Source: Bacteroidota bacterium (GTDB lineage: Bacteria; Bacteroidota; Ignavibacteria; UBA10030). Taken from it: a stretch of 55,570 nucleotides of DNA. The notes below the pieces were generated by a model that was not told the DNA's origin, searched no databases, and saw only the letters and a list, made by a program, of their open reading frames with translations. The DNA lies in the NCBI GenBank assembly GCA_021813905.1, contig JAKAJH010000015.1, positions 1 to 55,570 of the forward strand. The letters are read 5' to 3'. The position numbers and the translations under genes were made by a program. Numbering within the stretch: position 1 is the first letter of the stretch; the number at the start of each line of letters is the position of its first letter. This document shows positions 47,253 through 55,570 of this stretch, in pieces.

Positions 47253-47489
47253 GGTGGATCCTTTTTTCAATGATCTGCAGCTTTTCAACTCTGTAGGTTT
47301 GACGCAGGAGTCCCCCGGAAGTTCTGCGGTTTCCGGGTCTGTCATCGCGTGCCGATTCTGTACGGAAACCGTCACGTTCCAGTGCCGGCATGAAACCCGG
47401 CCGGCAGGCCAATTGTCCAATCCAGCACTTGCCGGCAGAGCCCCTGCGACGGCCGGCATGCCCATTCACCGACCAAAGGAATTTCACCG

Positions 47490-48305
47490 ATGAAGGCGGT
47501 CATCCGTGCCGGTTTGATCGGCGCCGCAGGTCTTCTGATCTCAGGATGCGGCACCCCCCTGTTGCGGAACACCTGGGATCCGGGTCTTTCTACACAACCT
47601 GCCCGGGATGCTGCGGACAGCCAACATGCGATCCCGACCAATGACAAACGTCTGCTTGCGATGTTTACAAATGACGGCGAGCAACTGCACATCGTCGTGG
47701 TCACGGGCGACGAGGGCCTTCGGCGCCTGGTCCAACGAATCGGACTGACATTCTGGTTCGACGCCGCGGGCGGAAAGGAGAAGACGTTCGGATTCCGGTA
47801 TCCGGTGCATGCGCCGTGGCCAACGGGGACTCCCCCGGAGCAGGGTGGTGACCGCTTCGATGCGCGTTCGCGCTCCGGGAGCTTCACCGCCGACGAAGTG
47901 GAGATCTGCGGACCGGGAGATGAGGAGCGGCATCCCATGACACTTGCAGAGACCGGCGGGATCGGCGCTTCGATGCGCCGGGAGCGGGACTCTCTGGTCA
48001 TCGAACTCACCGTTCCGCTGGCAGACAACGGCAAACATCCCTTCAGTATCGGGACGAAGCCGGGAGCGCTCATCGGATTCGGGATCGAGACGGAGAAGGC
48101 GCGCCCCTCCGCGATGTCGTCCCGAATGGGCATGGAGGGAACCATGACACCCCGCGACCGGGGTGATCGTGAACCCGGAGGCTTCGGCGAACGCAGGCGA
48201 GGAGGAGGACGAATGGACGATTCGAACGCCGACGGGGGACGTGGAAGCGGGCTTAACGTCTGGGCGAAGCTTCAGCTCGCGAGCGGAACTGCCCCCACGC
48301 AATAG
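47490..48305 (+). CDS. Probable lipoprotein with CBM9/DOMON-like domain and Gly/Arg-rich tail
   Basis: 271 residues. Lipobox LISGC near residue 20. The core carries IGLTFWFDAAGGKEKTFGFRYP, a pattern seen in hypothetical proteins of FCB bacteria with a beta-sandwich. Residues about 208-255 are Gly/Arg/Asp-rich (GGFGERRRGGGR). Divergent from the MacA gene across 237 bp; its tail resembles MacA's end in composition. Function unknown. Confidence 0.75.
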   Translation: MKAVIRAGLIGAAGLLISGCGTPLLRNTWDPGLSTQPARDAADSQHAIPTNDKRLLAMFTNDGEQLHIVVVTGDEGLRRLVQRIGLTFWFDAAGGKEKTFGFRYPVHAPWPTGTPPEQGGDRFDARSRSGSFTADEVEICGPGDEERHPMTLAETGGIGASMRRERDSLVIELTVPLADNGKHPFSIGTKPGALIGFGIETEKARPSAMSSRMGMEGTMTPRDRGDREPGGFGERRRGGGRMDDSNADGGRGSGLNVWAKLQLASGTAPTQ

Positions 48306-48346
48306 CATGTTGCTCCTGTCAAGTATCCGGTTCATGGGGGGACGCC

Positions 48347-48766
48347 GTGAGCCGGAACGTCAAGGGGAACGGGCTGACCGAACGACAGATCAACGAAGAA
48401 TTTGACCGTTTCTCGGCCGTCCTGCGGGAATCGGAGATCGGCACGCAGCGGCTCCGGCAGATCGACGGTCTCTTCGCGCAGATCCGACGCCCCGAGACGT
48501 TCGGTGACACGATCCGCACTTTCATCCTTCTGTTCCGGCCCCGGCGACCGGTTCACCGCTCGGTCCCACGGTTCATCGTATCGCAGCACGTTCCCGCCGG
48601 GGCCGCGCGCGTGTCGCTCATTCAACGATCCCTCATCCTTATCCAGATAGTTGAGTGACTCTTCTATTGGCACGCCATTCACATCCCGTTCACCGTGATG
48701 ATGTTCGAGACGCTTGCCGTACACATCAGCGTCGCTCTCTGGCTCGGCTGCCGATGGATCTTCTGA
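48347..48766 (+). pseudogene. Small membrane protein gene interrupted by an in-frame TGA
   Basis: A GTG at 48347 with GGGGGGA upstream opens a frame that hits TGA at 48656-48658, then continues open for 35 codons to a TGA at 48764. The part after the first stop reads FYWHAIHIPFTVMMFETLAV, then a further hydrophobic stretch ending in WIF: a clear membrane helix with His residues placed as in the last helix of membrane b-type cytochromes. Its final stop overlaps the next ATG (TGATG), which supports real coding past the first stop. A single C-to-T change of a CGA Arg codon would explain it. The middle (about residues 60-100) also looks degraded. Confidence 0.55.
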
Positions 48767-49086
48767 TGCAACGGACGCGAATCATTCCGGTCGGTTGCGC
48801 AGTCTGGATCGTGGCGCACCACCGCACAATGCTTGCACAGATCTCCCCCGGTGAGATCTCCTGCGCCGATCATGCGCTCGAAGGAATCGACAACTGTACC
48901 CGGTGCCACAAGAGTAGACGCGAGATCCGACCCGACTGCGCACTGCTTGCTCTTGCGGACGGATCAATCGTCACCGTCACGGCGGAGTTCGTGTTCATCT
49001 TCGCCGGCGGTGAGATGCCGACCGAGCCGCTCAAGAACGCCGGTACGCGCCCCCGCTCCGCCGATGTCGACGCGACCGCCGCCTGA
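48766..49086 (+). pseudogene. Cytochrome c-like gene, probably decayed
   Basis: Starts at the ATG overlapping the preceding stop. It encodes a signal peptide (about 1-25), then ISPGEISCADHALEGIDNCTRCHK: the SPGE..H..LEG..NCT.CH pattern of small exported c-type cytochromes, with one haem motif CTRCH. After that the sequence loses the expected second CxxCH and ends in a low-complexity tail (106 residues in all). Either a single-haem variant or, as I favour given its neighbour, a frameshifted remnant. Confidence 0.45.
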
Positions 49087-49167
49087 TCCGTCACGGGGAA
49101 ATTTCGCAGAGCCTCTTGCATCTCCCCGCTTGAGGTTGTACGTTATTTTATCACTGATGTTCCTCAG

Positions 49168-51876
49168 ATGAGACCTCTCATGCGACCACTATCCTTCTTT
49201 GCGATTGCACTGCTTACGTCACTCGTCATCTCCCCGATGAACAGCCAGGGGAAGGTCTATATCGTCCTCGGTTCCGACACCGGGATCTGGGACGGGATGG
49301 GCACCGCCACGTATCATGATAACTACGCGCTCGATCTGTTCACCAGCCCGCTGCAAAACGCCGCCACCGTCATGGCGCCATCCTTTCGCGCGCCGATGGT
49401 CGATTCCTACGGCCAACCGATGAAGATGACCTGGTGGATGATGTCCGGCAATATCTTCCGGTACGCCACCAACACGAACATCCCGGTACCGAATATCATG
49501 ACGCTGTATCTGATGAAGAAGTACTACGGCGCCGATGCTCTCGCCAACGGGGACGAGATCACGCTGCATTATCACACCTTCAGCTGGTACGACTACAACG
49601 GGGACGGCAAGGCATACTGGAATCAGGCGCAATCCTTCCTCGACTGCAAGTCCGACTTCGACGTCACGCTGGCGCAGTTCCTTCTGGAAGAGAACACGTT
49701 CCCCGTTTCCTTCCGAAGCGGCTGGCACTACATGGACAACGATTGGCAGCACTATCTCAACACGATTCTGCCGTATTCGCTTCATGACGACTACCCTGCC
49801 GTGCGGAAGGATACCGTGGAGCCGATCGACAACGATTACGACTGGTCCCATTCTTCGTCGGACTTCGTGCCGTTCCGGCCTTCCGACGCGGACTACCAGG
49901 TGGGCGGAGGCACCGGGGGATGGGATACCCGATCGAAATACATGGGCAGCGTTTCACAGGCGATGATGGATGGGATCTTCTCTCAGGCCGCCGCGGGAAA
50001 AGACCAGGTGCCGTGCTTCTGGGCCCATCTGCCCGAAACGGATTTCCCCTTCAATATGCATCGCATCGATTCGCTGGCGCATATTTCGGCTTCCAAGTAC
50101 CCGACGGTGAAGTTCAAGTACTGCACCGCTGTGGAGGCAATGCAGCTGTGGCGCGGCGGAACGGACACCACGGCACCACAGCTGACGGTCACGCCGTCGG
50201 TCAGCGGCGACCAGCTGACGCTGACCATCACCACGAATGAGCCGACGTTCCAGGAAAAGCCGTTCGTCGCCGCAAAGGACATTTACGAGGAGTACACGCT
50301 CGTCCCCTGCACGAAGACCGGACCGACGTCGTGGGAGACCGCTCCGGTGACAAAGTCCACCCTCGCAAAGATCGGGGTTGCGGTGACCGACACCATGGGA
50401 AACCTTTCGACAAGGATCGTCCGCCTGCTCCCCGATGACCTGTATCTTGACAACCTGGATCCGCAGTATGCGGAGGTCAGCGGGAGCTGGGCCCCGGCGA
50501 CGACCCCGTCGTGGGGAACCGATGCCCGCGTTGCGCAGCTCTCCGGAACGGACACAGCCCGTGCCCGCTGGAGCTTCACCGTCCCGCAGAGGACTGCGTA
50601 TAACATCTTCCTTCAGGTCCCTTCGGTCGGCACGCCGGCCGACAGCGTCGTCGTCCGCATCCGGACGGCTGATTCGACGCTCTATGAGGCAGCACTCACG
50701 CATGCCATCGCGGCAAATCAATGGGTTCCGATCTGCACATTGACGCTTCCGGCGGACACCGCGCTCCAGGTAGACGTGGCTGCCGGTGGTGCAAGCCAGG
50801 CGGGCAAGCAGCTTGCGGCCGACGTGCTGAGGATCTCGGCGCTTGTCCGCGCACGCGAACTCGTTGTCGTCGATGATCCGCTCGATCTGGGCAGCGTGAA
50901 GCAGGATGACACCCTTCACACCGTTATCCGTCTGTTGAACCGGGGGAGCGGCAACCTCACCGTAACCGGTTTGACGGATCACACAGGACATCTCACAGCG
51001 GCGGGCACATTCCCGCTGATCGTTGCTCCGAACGGAAGCGCCGACCTTCCGGTCCTCTACCGTCAATCCGAACTGGGCGAGATCATTGACACGGCGTATG
51101 TTGCCAGTGACGATCCGCGCCATCCGTTGTGGACGATCGCGGTGAGCGGGAGTGTGGTGCCCTACTATGAGGTCGTGGACAACGACGACAGCGCATCCTA
51201 CAGCGAGACCGGAACATGGAACAAGAGTGTCGCCCAGGCCTATAGATCCAGCAGTCGCTACGCGTGGCTCACGACAGTCGGTGCGAAAGCGACATTCCAC
51301 TTCGTCCTGGAGAAGACGGGAGAATTCGAGGTCTCCGAGATCGTGCCAACGACGGTCAACGCCGCCAATAGCGCGCTGTACGTGATTGAAACGGCGGGCT
51401 TGGTCGATTCGGTGTATCAGGATCAGAACGCAGGCAGCGGAGGATGGGTGGCCTTGTTCCGCCACTGGCTCACGGCAAACGTACCCGTCACGGTCAGCGT
51501 GATCAACAACGGCCGCAGCACCGCAGGTGCCGTGCTGCGTGCGGATGCGATCCGACTCGCGCTTCTCCCGGAGATCACGGCTGTCCCTCCCGCCGACGGC
51601 ACTCCAATCCCAACGCAGTTCGTCCTCCAGCCGAACTATCCGAATCCGTTCAACCCATCCACAAAGATCACGTACGCCGTGCCGTCACCCCGACCGGTCC
51701 GCCTGTCGGTGATCGATCTGTTGGGGAGGGAGGTGCGCATTCTGGTGGATGAGCGCCAGGCCGCCGGCTGGCATACGGTGACCTTCGACGCGTCCGCGTT
51801 GTCCAGCGGAATGTATCTGCTCCGGATTCAGGCCGGCCCGGAGGTCCGAACGCAGAAGATGCTGCTGCTCAAGTGA
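49168..51876 (+). CDS. Large T9SS-exported protein with golvesin-like domains
   Basis: 902 residues. Signal peptide (about 1-28). The first 330 residues form an unrecognised domain with many Trp, Tyr and His (TWWMMSGNIFRYATN, DEITLHYHTFSWYDYNGDG) that could be a polysaccharide deacetylase-like barrel. Two golvesin/xanthan-lyase-like beta domains follow (about 425-565 and 670-800), with a beta-sandwich between them. The C-terminus is a T9SS sorting domain (LQPNYPNPFNPSTKITY ... SSGMYLLRIQAG). Secreted to the surface; substrate unknown. A terminator follows. Confidence 0.85.
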   Translation: MRPLMRPLSFFAIALLTSLVISPMNSQGKVYIVLGSDTGIWDGMGTATYHDNYALDLFTSPLQNAATVMAPSFRAPMVDSYGQPMKMTWWMMSGNIFRYATNTNIPVPNIMTLYLMKKYYGADALANGDEITLHYHTFSWYDYNGDGKAYWNQAQSFLDCKSDFDVTLAQFLLEENTFPVSFRSGWHYMDNDWQHYLNTILPYSLHDDYPAVRKDTVEPIDNDYDWSHSSSDFVPFRPSDADYQVGGGTGGWDTRSKYMGSVSQAMMDGIFSQAAAGKDQVPCFWAHLPETDFPFNMHRIDSLAHISASKYPTVKFKYCTAVEAMQLWRGGTDTTAPQLTVTPSVSGDQLTLTITTNEPTFQEKPFVAAKDIYEEYTLVPCTKTGPTSWETAPVTKSTLAKIGVAVTDTMGNLSTRIVRLLPDDLYLDNLDPQYAEVSGSWAPATTPSWGTDARVAQLSGTDTARARWSFTVPQRTAYNIFLQVPSVGTPADSVVVRIRTADSTLYEAALTHAIAANQWVPICTLTLPADTALQVDVAAGGASQAGKQLAADVLRISALVRARELVVVDDPLDLGSVKQDDTLHTVIRLLNRGSGNLTVTGLTDHTGHLTAAGTFPLIVAPNGSADLPVLYRQSELGEIIDTAYVASDDPRHPLWTIAVSGSVVPYYEVVDNDDSASYSETGTWNKSVAQAYRSSSRYAWLTTVGAKATFHFVLEKTGEFEVSEIVPTTVNAANSALYVIETAGLVDSVYQDQNAGSGGWVALFRHWLTANVPVTVSVINNGRSTAGAVLRADAIRLALLPEITAVPPADGTPIPTQFVLQPNYPNPFNPSTKITYAVPSPRPVRLSVIDLLGREVRILVDERQAAGWHTVTFDASALSSGMYLLRIQAGPEVRTQKMLLLK

Positions 51877-51901
51877 TTCAGTCCGGATCGGACAGAAGGG
51901 A

Positions 51902-51935
51902 AACGCGGGGTGTCGTCAGGACATCCGGCGTTTTT
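51902..51935 (+). terminator. Intrinsic terminator after the T9SS protein gene
   Basis: Near-perfect 13-bp stem (arms 51902-51914 and 51920-51932; one mismatch and one G-U pair) followed by TTTTT. Confidence 0.8.
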
Positions 51936-51950
51936 CGTGTACGGAGAGTC

Positions 51951-53132
51951 TCAGAAGTGGACATTCAGGATCGGCAGGACGCGGAATGGGAAAGGATTGT
52001 TGTCCGCGATGTTGATGAAACCGAGTTGGACGCCGAACAGCGACGCGGCGTCGTTGACGAAGCCGATCGAAAGCCCGCTCATGCTGCGGTCGAATCGATT
52101 GTACACGCCGGTCACGGCGCCCTGCATCTCCCCGACCTGGGTCGTCACCAGCGTGATGCCGATCCCTGTCAGTCGATCTGCTTTCGTCCGGTATCCGGCA
52201 ACGCTGAGACCTGCGATCGATCCGTCCGTGCGAAGATCGCCGATGGTCAGGTTCAGGCCGGCAATATCATTCTTTGAGACGATTCCCGCACCCGCAACCG
52301 ATACGCCGTAAATCCCGCCAAGACCGACCACTGCGAGACCGGAAAGATTCAGGAAACCGGCTGATCCTTCCGTTGCGACGATGGCCATGCCGGAGAGATT
52401 GACACCGGCAACCCCTTGCTGTCCGACGATCGCCAGTCCGCCGAAGTTCAATCCTCCGACGACTCCCTGCGATACGGTTCCCATCCCGCCGATATTCACG
52501 CCGTACATGCCTTCCTTCCCGACCAGCCCCAGCCCGCCAAAGTTCATCCCGGTCATCGTGCCGCCGGCCACCGTGCCGAGCCCACCGATCGAAATGCCCG
52601 TCACATCCCCTTTTCCGACAAGACCAAGAAGAGCGAATGAACCGCCGACGATCGATCCCTGCGACACACATCCCAGACCGCCGATGCTGATGCCCTGCAA
52701 GTCGCCTTTCGAAACGGTGCCGAGACCGGCAAGCGTGATCCCGGTGATGTCTCCTTCACTGACGACGCCAAGCCCGCCGAATGAAATGCCGCTCAGCCTG
52801 CTCTTGGCCATCACACCGCCAATGCCGATCGCGATACCGTTAAACTCATCGGCCGCAGGCGCAATCACTCCGACGGCGAGACCGTTCACCGCACCGGTCA
52901 CGCATTCCCCCGGCTTCCACAAGGTGACGTTGACGCCGTTGATCTCTTCGAGGCAGTTGTCGCTCCAGTTGAACCGCAGGCCGGTGTGCCGTGGAGAATT
53001 CCCGAAACTGATCCCGTATCCGCCGGTTCCGAGATTGAAACCGGTACCGCTTGACGTCGAGTCATTCTGAGCCGGCGCAACAAGCGGGCAAAGAGAAATC
53101 AGAAGCGCTAAACGCAGAAATCGCAATTCCAT
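51951..53132 (-). CDS. LA_2272-type surface repeat protein
   Basis: 393 residues. Signal peptide (LLISLCPLVAPAQ). From about residue 80 to 330 it is built of some fourteen repeats of 17-18 residues of the form G-x-(S/N)-x-G-G-L-G-x-V-x-x-G-x-x-x-G, predicting a parallel beta-helix or barrel. It ends PFPFRVLPILNVHF, typical of the LA_2272 surface repeat family. Probably outer-membrane; function unknown. Convergent with the T9SS gene. Confidence 0.82.
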   Translation of the reverse strand: MELRFLRLALLISLCPLVAPAQNDSTSSGTGFNLGTGGYGISFGNSPRHTGLRFNWSDNCLEEINGVNVTLWKPGECVTGAVNGLAVGVIAPAADEFNGIAIGIGGVMAKSRLSGISFGGLGVVSEGDITGITLAGLGTVSKGDLQGISIGGLGCVSQGSIVGGSFALLGLVGKGDVTGISIGGLGTVAGGTMTGMNFGGLGLVGKEGMYGVNIGGMGTVSQGVVGGLNFGGLAIVGQQGVAGVNLSGMAIVATEGSAGFLNLSGLAVVGLGGIYGVSVAGAGIVSKNDIAGLNLTIGDLRTDGSIAGLSVAGYRTKADRLTGIGITLVTTQVGEMQGAVTGVYNRFDRSMSGLSIGFVNDAASLFGVQLGFINIADNNPFPFRVLPILNVHF

Positions 53133-53228
53133 GGTGACCTCCCAGGATCAATGAAGACACAACTCGGTTTACGAATAGACAGGCGAGATGATGCAGGAGG
53201 AGAGAGGGTTTCAGCGGACACAATGAGA

Positions 53229-53960
53229 TTACCCGACGCTCCCATCCGGACCGAACGGATTCTGCTCGTCCGGGGGCTCCGCAGGCAATCCGGGACCGGC
53301 ACTTGGCGGCAGACCGGGAGGTCGAACGGCACGCGATGGACCGGCGATCCGAGCCGGTGTCCGGGCCGCTTTCCATCGCAAGAGGGCCCACGCAGCTCCC
53401 AGGACGATTCCGGCGACCCCGAGCGCGCCCCCGCCATAGTAGGCAATGTCGGCCAGCGGCTCCGACCAGTCGAGCACCTGGTAGTGAATCAGCAGATAGT
53501 GCCAATCGTGAAGCACATGCTTGCCGCCGAGCAGTGCGAGCGACTGGTATGGCGCGTCGTAGATGTACGGGGACAAATCAATCGTATGGACGCCGGTCAG
53601 GACGAGCCACACAGATGCCCAGAACGACCGCTGGCGCACGGCAACGACGAACAGCAGGAGCGGGAACATGATCTGCCAGAACGATCCGCCGAGCATGTAC
53701 AGGACATAACCGAAGAGCCGGAAGAGAAGATGTCCTCCTTCGTGCATCGGGAGGATGATCAGCGTGGAGTACAGACTGTACAGAAGCGGACGATGCGACG
53801 GGGGAAACGTCGCGTTCGCGTCGAGCGCTTGCACCAGCAGGACCGCGCACACGAACAGCGTCGCGAGTCTGAGCACGAGCGGCACCAGTCTCTCGAGCGG
53901 ATCCTGAAGTTGCGATCGGTCGGCAGAAGGCCGACGGGGCGTAAAGAAATGCCAGTCCAT
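53229..53960 (-). CDS. Multispanning membrane protein with an HEGGH motif
   Basis: 243 residues. Five or six hydrophobic helices; ILPMHEGGHLLFRLFGYVLYMLGGSFWQIMFP places a HExxH-type motif inside a helix, as in intramembrane M50-like peptidases, although the second-helix Asp of site-2 proteases is not clear. A Pro/Gly-rich tail (about 205-243) follows. Start at 53960 (ATG); an in-frame GTG at 53975 is the alternative. Similar HEGGH proteins occur in FCB bacteria as hypotheticals. Confidence 0.7.
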   Translation of the reverse strand: MDWHFFTPRRPSADRSQLQDPLERLVPLVLRLATLFVCAVLLVQALDANATFPPSHRPLLYSLYSTLIILPMHEGGHLLFRLFGYVLYMLGGSFWQIMFPLLLFVVAVRQRSFWASVWLVLTGVHTIDLSPYIYDAPYQSLALLGGKHVLHDWHYLLIHYQVLDWSEPLADIAYYGGGALGVAGIVLGAAWALLRWKAARTPARIAGPSRAVRPPGLPPSAGPGLPAEPPDEQNPFGPDGSVG

Positions 53961-54092
53961 AGCGTTTGCGTTCACCGCAATATAGCGGTTCCCTGTTGCA
54001 GGGGCAACGGATCACGTTCGCGCCGGTATTGAAGCATCAGTTTCCCTTTCGTAGATTGGCGGGCGACCTGACTCTTCCGGGAGATCCCTTCA

Positions 54093-55442
54093 ATGCGACG
54101 CTCTCTGATCTTGATCATCTTCTCCTTCAGTCTCATCATGACGACCGCACTGAGCCGTCAGTCTTCGGCGGATACACAGACCGCAGACTCGATCCGGACG
54201 GAATTCCTGCACGCCTGGAACGCGTATCGACAGTACGCATGGGGACACGACGCGTTGGATCCGTTGACACGACACCCCCGTGATTGGTACGGCGCGTCGC
54301 TGTGCATGACACCGGTCGATGCCTTCGACACCATGGTGTTGATGGGACTGACCCGCGAGGCTGCGGAGGCAAAGCAGCTCATCGTGGACAGCCTGAGTTT
54401 TGACAGGGACATGGAAGTCCAGGGATTCGAGGTCACCATTCGTCTTGTCGGCGGATTGTTGTCGGCGTATCAACTGGACGGCGACCGACGATTTCTTGCA
54501 CTTGCGACCGATCTCGCCCGTCGGCTGCTGCCACTGTACAGCTCGCCGACCGGAATGCCGTACCGGTTTGTCAATCTGCGAACCGGTGCCGTGCGCGACT
54601 CGATCAATAATCCCGCCGAGATCGGGACCAGCTTGCTGGAGTTTGGACTGCTTTCCCGTCTCACGGGGGATTCAGCGTACGCTCAGCGGGCAAAGCGTGC
54701 CGTCACGGAGCTCTTCCGCCGTCGTTCGTCCATCGGCCTGGTCGGGACGACGATCGACGTGACGACAGGGCAATGGGTTGACCGATCCAGCCATATCGGA
54801 GGCATGATCGACTCGTATTACGAGTATCTGCTCAAAGCCGCCATCCTGCTGAAGGATGAAGAGTGCCGGCACATGTGGGAGCAGAGCAATGCGGCGATCG
54901 AGCGGTACGTCGCGGACACGAGCACGGGCTCACTCTGGTACGGTGTCGTGGACATGGAGAGCGGGAACCGTCTTCGGACCGTATTCGGCTCACTCGAGGC
55001 ATTCTTTCCAGCCGTGCTTTGCCTGGGCGGCGACACCGCACGCGCCGCACAGCTCGAATCATCGTGCTTGCGGATGTGGAATGTGTACGGGATCGAGCCG
55101 GAGGAATTCGACTACACACGGATGACCGCCCTTTCTCCGCAGTATTACCTGCGCCCGGAGATCATCGAGTCGGCGTACTACCTGTTTCGCTTTACCGGCG
55201 ACGAGAGGTACCGGGACATGGGAAGGATTTTCTTCGACGGCATCCGGAGATACTGCCGGACCGGGGCGGGCTACGCAATGCTGAAGAGCGTGATCACAAA
55301 AGAGCAGGGTGATCGGATGGAGAGCTTCTTCTTTGCCGAGACGCTGAAGTATCTGTATCTGCTCTTTGCGGATCCACAGACGCTGCCATTCGATCAGGTC
55401 GTCTTCAACACGGAAGCTCATCCGTTCCGGCGGACGCCCTGA
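54093..55442 (+). CDS. Exported glycoside hydrolase family 47 (alpha-1,2-mannosidase-like)
   Basis: 449 residues, complete. Signal peptide (about 1-21). GH47 (alpha/alpha)7 pattern: FLHAWNAYRQYAWGHDALDP, DTMVLMGL, FEVTIRLVGGLLSAYQLDGD, GGMIDSYYEYLLKAA, LRPEIIESAYYLFRFTGD and the terminal VFNTEAHPF, whose Thr-Glu coordinates calcium in known enzymes. Removes alpha-1,2-linked mannose from high-mannose glycans. The family is chiefly eukaryotic and less frequent in bacteria. Confidence 0.92.
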   Translation: MRRSLILIIFSFSLIMTTALSRQSSADTQTADSIRTEFLHAWNAYRQYAWGHDALDPLTRHPRDWYGASLCMTPVDAFDTMVLMGLTREAAEAKQLIVDSLSFDRDMEVQGFEVTIRLVGGLLSAYQLDGDRRFLALATDLARRLLPLYSSPTGMPYRFVNLRTGAVRDSINNPAEIGTSLLEFGLLSRLTGDSAYAQRAKRAVTELFRRRSSIGLVGTTIDVTTGQWVDRSSHIGGMIDSYYEYLLKAAILLKDEECRHMWEQSNAAIERYVADTSTGSLWYGVVDMESGNRLRTVFGSLEAFFPAVLCLGGDTARAAQLESSCLRMWNVYGIEPEEFDYTRMTALSPQYYLRPEIIESAYYLFRFTGDERYRDMGRIFFDGIRRYCRTGAGYAMLKSVITKEQGDRMESFFFAETLKYLYLLFADPQTLPFDQVVFNTEAHPFRRTP

Positions 55443-55570
55443 ACACCGATCAGAACGTGGGCTGATATCCGATGGAGCCGGTCGAGGGCCCAATTGCGAC
55501 TGTCGAAGCCTGGATAGTGCACGTATCCTCCGACGCCGTTCGTTGTCAGCTTGTCCCAGCTTTTCTGAGA
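55418..55570 (-). CDS. Possible C-terminal end of a convergent gene
   Basis: A 50-codon open frame enters from the right window edge and stops at 55418, overlapping the end of the GH47 gene by 25 bases. It reads SWDKLTTNGVGGYVHYPGF and continues through WALDRLHRI, with GC-rich third positions in its first part. Another frame here ends GYQPTF like an outer-membrane protein but has an upstream stop. Too short to decide. Confidence 0.35.
   Translation of the reverse strand, partial: SQKSWDKLTTNGVGGYVHYPGFDSRNWALDRLHRISAHVLIGVQGVRRNG

Noticed and set aside
48332-48724. Minus-strand frame of 130 codons opposite the interrupted gene
   Set aside because: The plus strand has a better ribosome site, a membrane helix and stop/start coupling; the minus product is charged without pattern.
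48870-49121. Minus-strand frame opposite the cytochrome c-like gene
   Set aside because: The plus frame has a signal peptide and CTRCH; the minus frame has no start signal and looks like a shadow.
55443-55553. Outer-membrane-like C-terminus GYQPTF on the minus strand
   Set aside because: The frame meets a stop about 38 codons upstream, so it cannot be the end of a long gene without a frameshift.

Overview
The window is about 55.6 kb of high-GC bacterial chromosome with dense, mostly operonic coding and no tRNA, rRNA, CRISPR array or transposase that I can see. A secreted protein ends in a type IX secretion (T9SS) sorting tail with the motif YPNPFNPSTKITY. Together with a CBM9/DUF5916 outer-membrane protein, an LA_2272-type repeat protein, an M64 peptidase and an AmmeMemoRadiSam locus, this points to the FCB superphylum (an Ignavibacteria, Chlorobi or Bacteroidota relative). 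This assignment rests on family content, not on a phylogenetic marker.

Layout. (1) 1-7354, minus strand: GH38 alpha-mannosidase, MEMO-AMMECR1 fusion lipoprotein, membrane spermidine-synthase-like protein and a radical SAM enzyme cut by the window edge. (2) 7594-9570, plus: cysteine synthesis pair cysE-cysK. (3) 9586-13614, minus: GAF/SpoIIE-type phosphatase, S28/S37-type peptidase, M24 Xaa-Pro peptidase. (4) 14201-15706, plus: HtrA protease. (5) 15803-19066, minus: a glycyl radical enzyme that carries the full trans-4-hydroxyproline dehydratase active site, with its activase; then a small membrane coiled-coil/lipoprotein pair (19159-20174) and a DUF5916 protein. (6) 22806-34564, plus: TPR-receiver protein, complete peptide ABC transporter, a 1236-residue Ser/Thr kinase-ATPase-TPR protein and a sigma-54 activator with a pseudo-receiver. 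(7) 34565-38463, plus: enhancer-like triple repeat, a textbook sigma-54 promoter, lipoprotein, TPR protein and GAF histidine kinase. (8) 38691-47252, minus: M64 peptidase, outer-membrane-like/TPR protein, class III cyclase and MacAB-like exporter. (9) 47490-55442: lipoprotein, a decayed pair of redox genes, a T9SS-exported protein, repeat protein, a membrane HEGGH protein and a GH47 mannosidase.

The most distinctive unit is region 6-7. A peptide importer is translationally tied to a non-RD kinase/ATPase/TPR sensor and a bacterial enhancer-binding protein whose receiver has Glu where the phosphorylated Asp should be. Immediately downstream lie three copies of an 8-bp half-site about 110 bp upstream of a perfect -24/-12 promoter reading into a lipoprotein-TPR-histidine kinase operon. 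I infer a peptide- or envelope-responsive signalling circuit. Separately, the prolyl-type peptidases, peptide importer and hydroxyproline dehydratase could together serve use of hydroxyproline-rich protein, and the GH38 and GH47 enzymes could trim mannose from glycoproteins.
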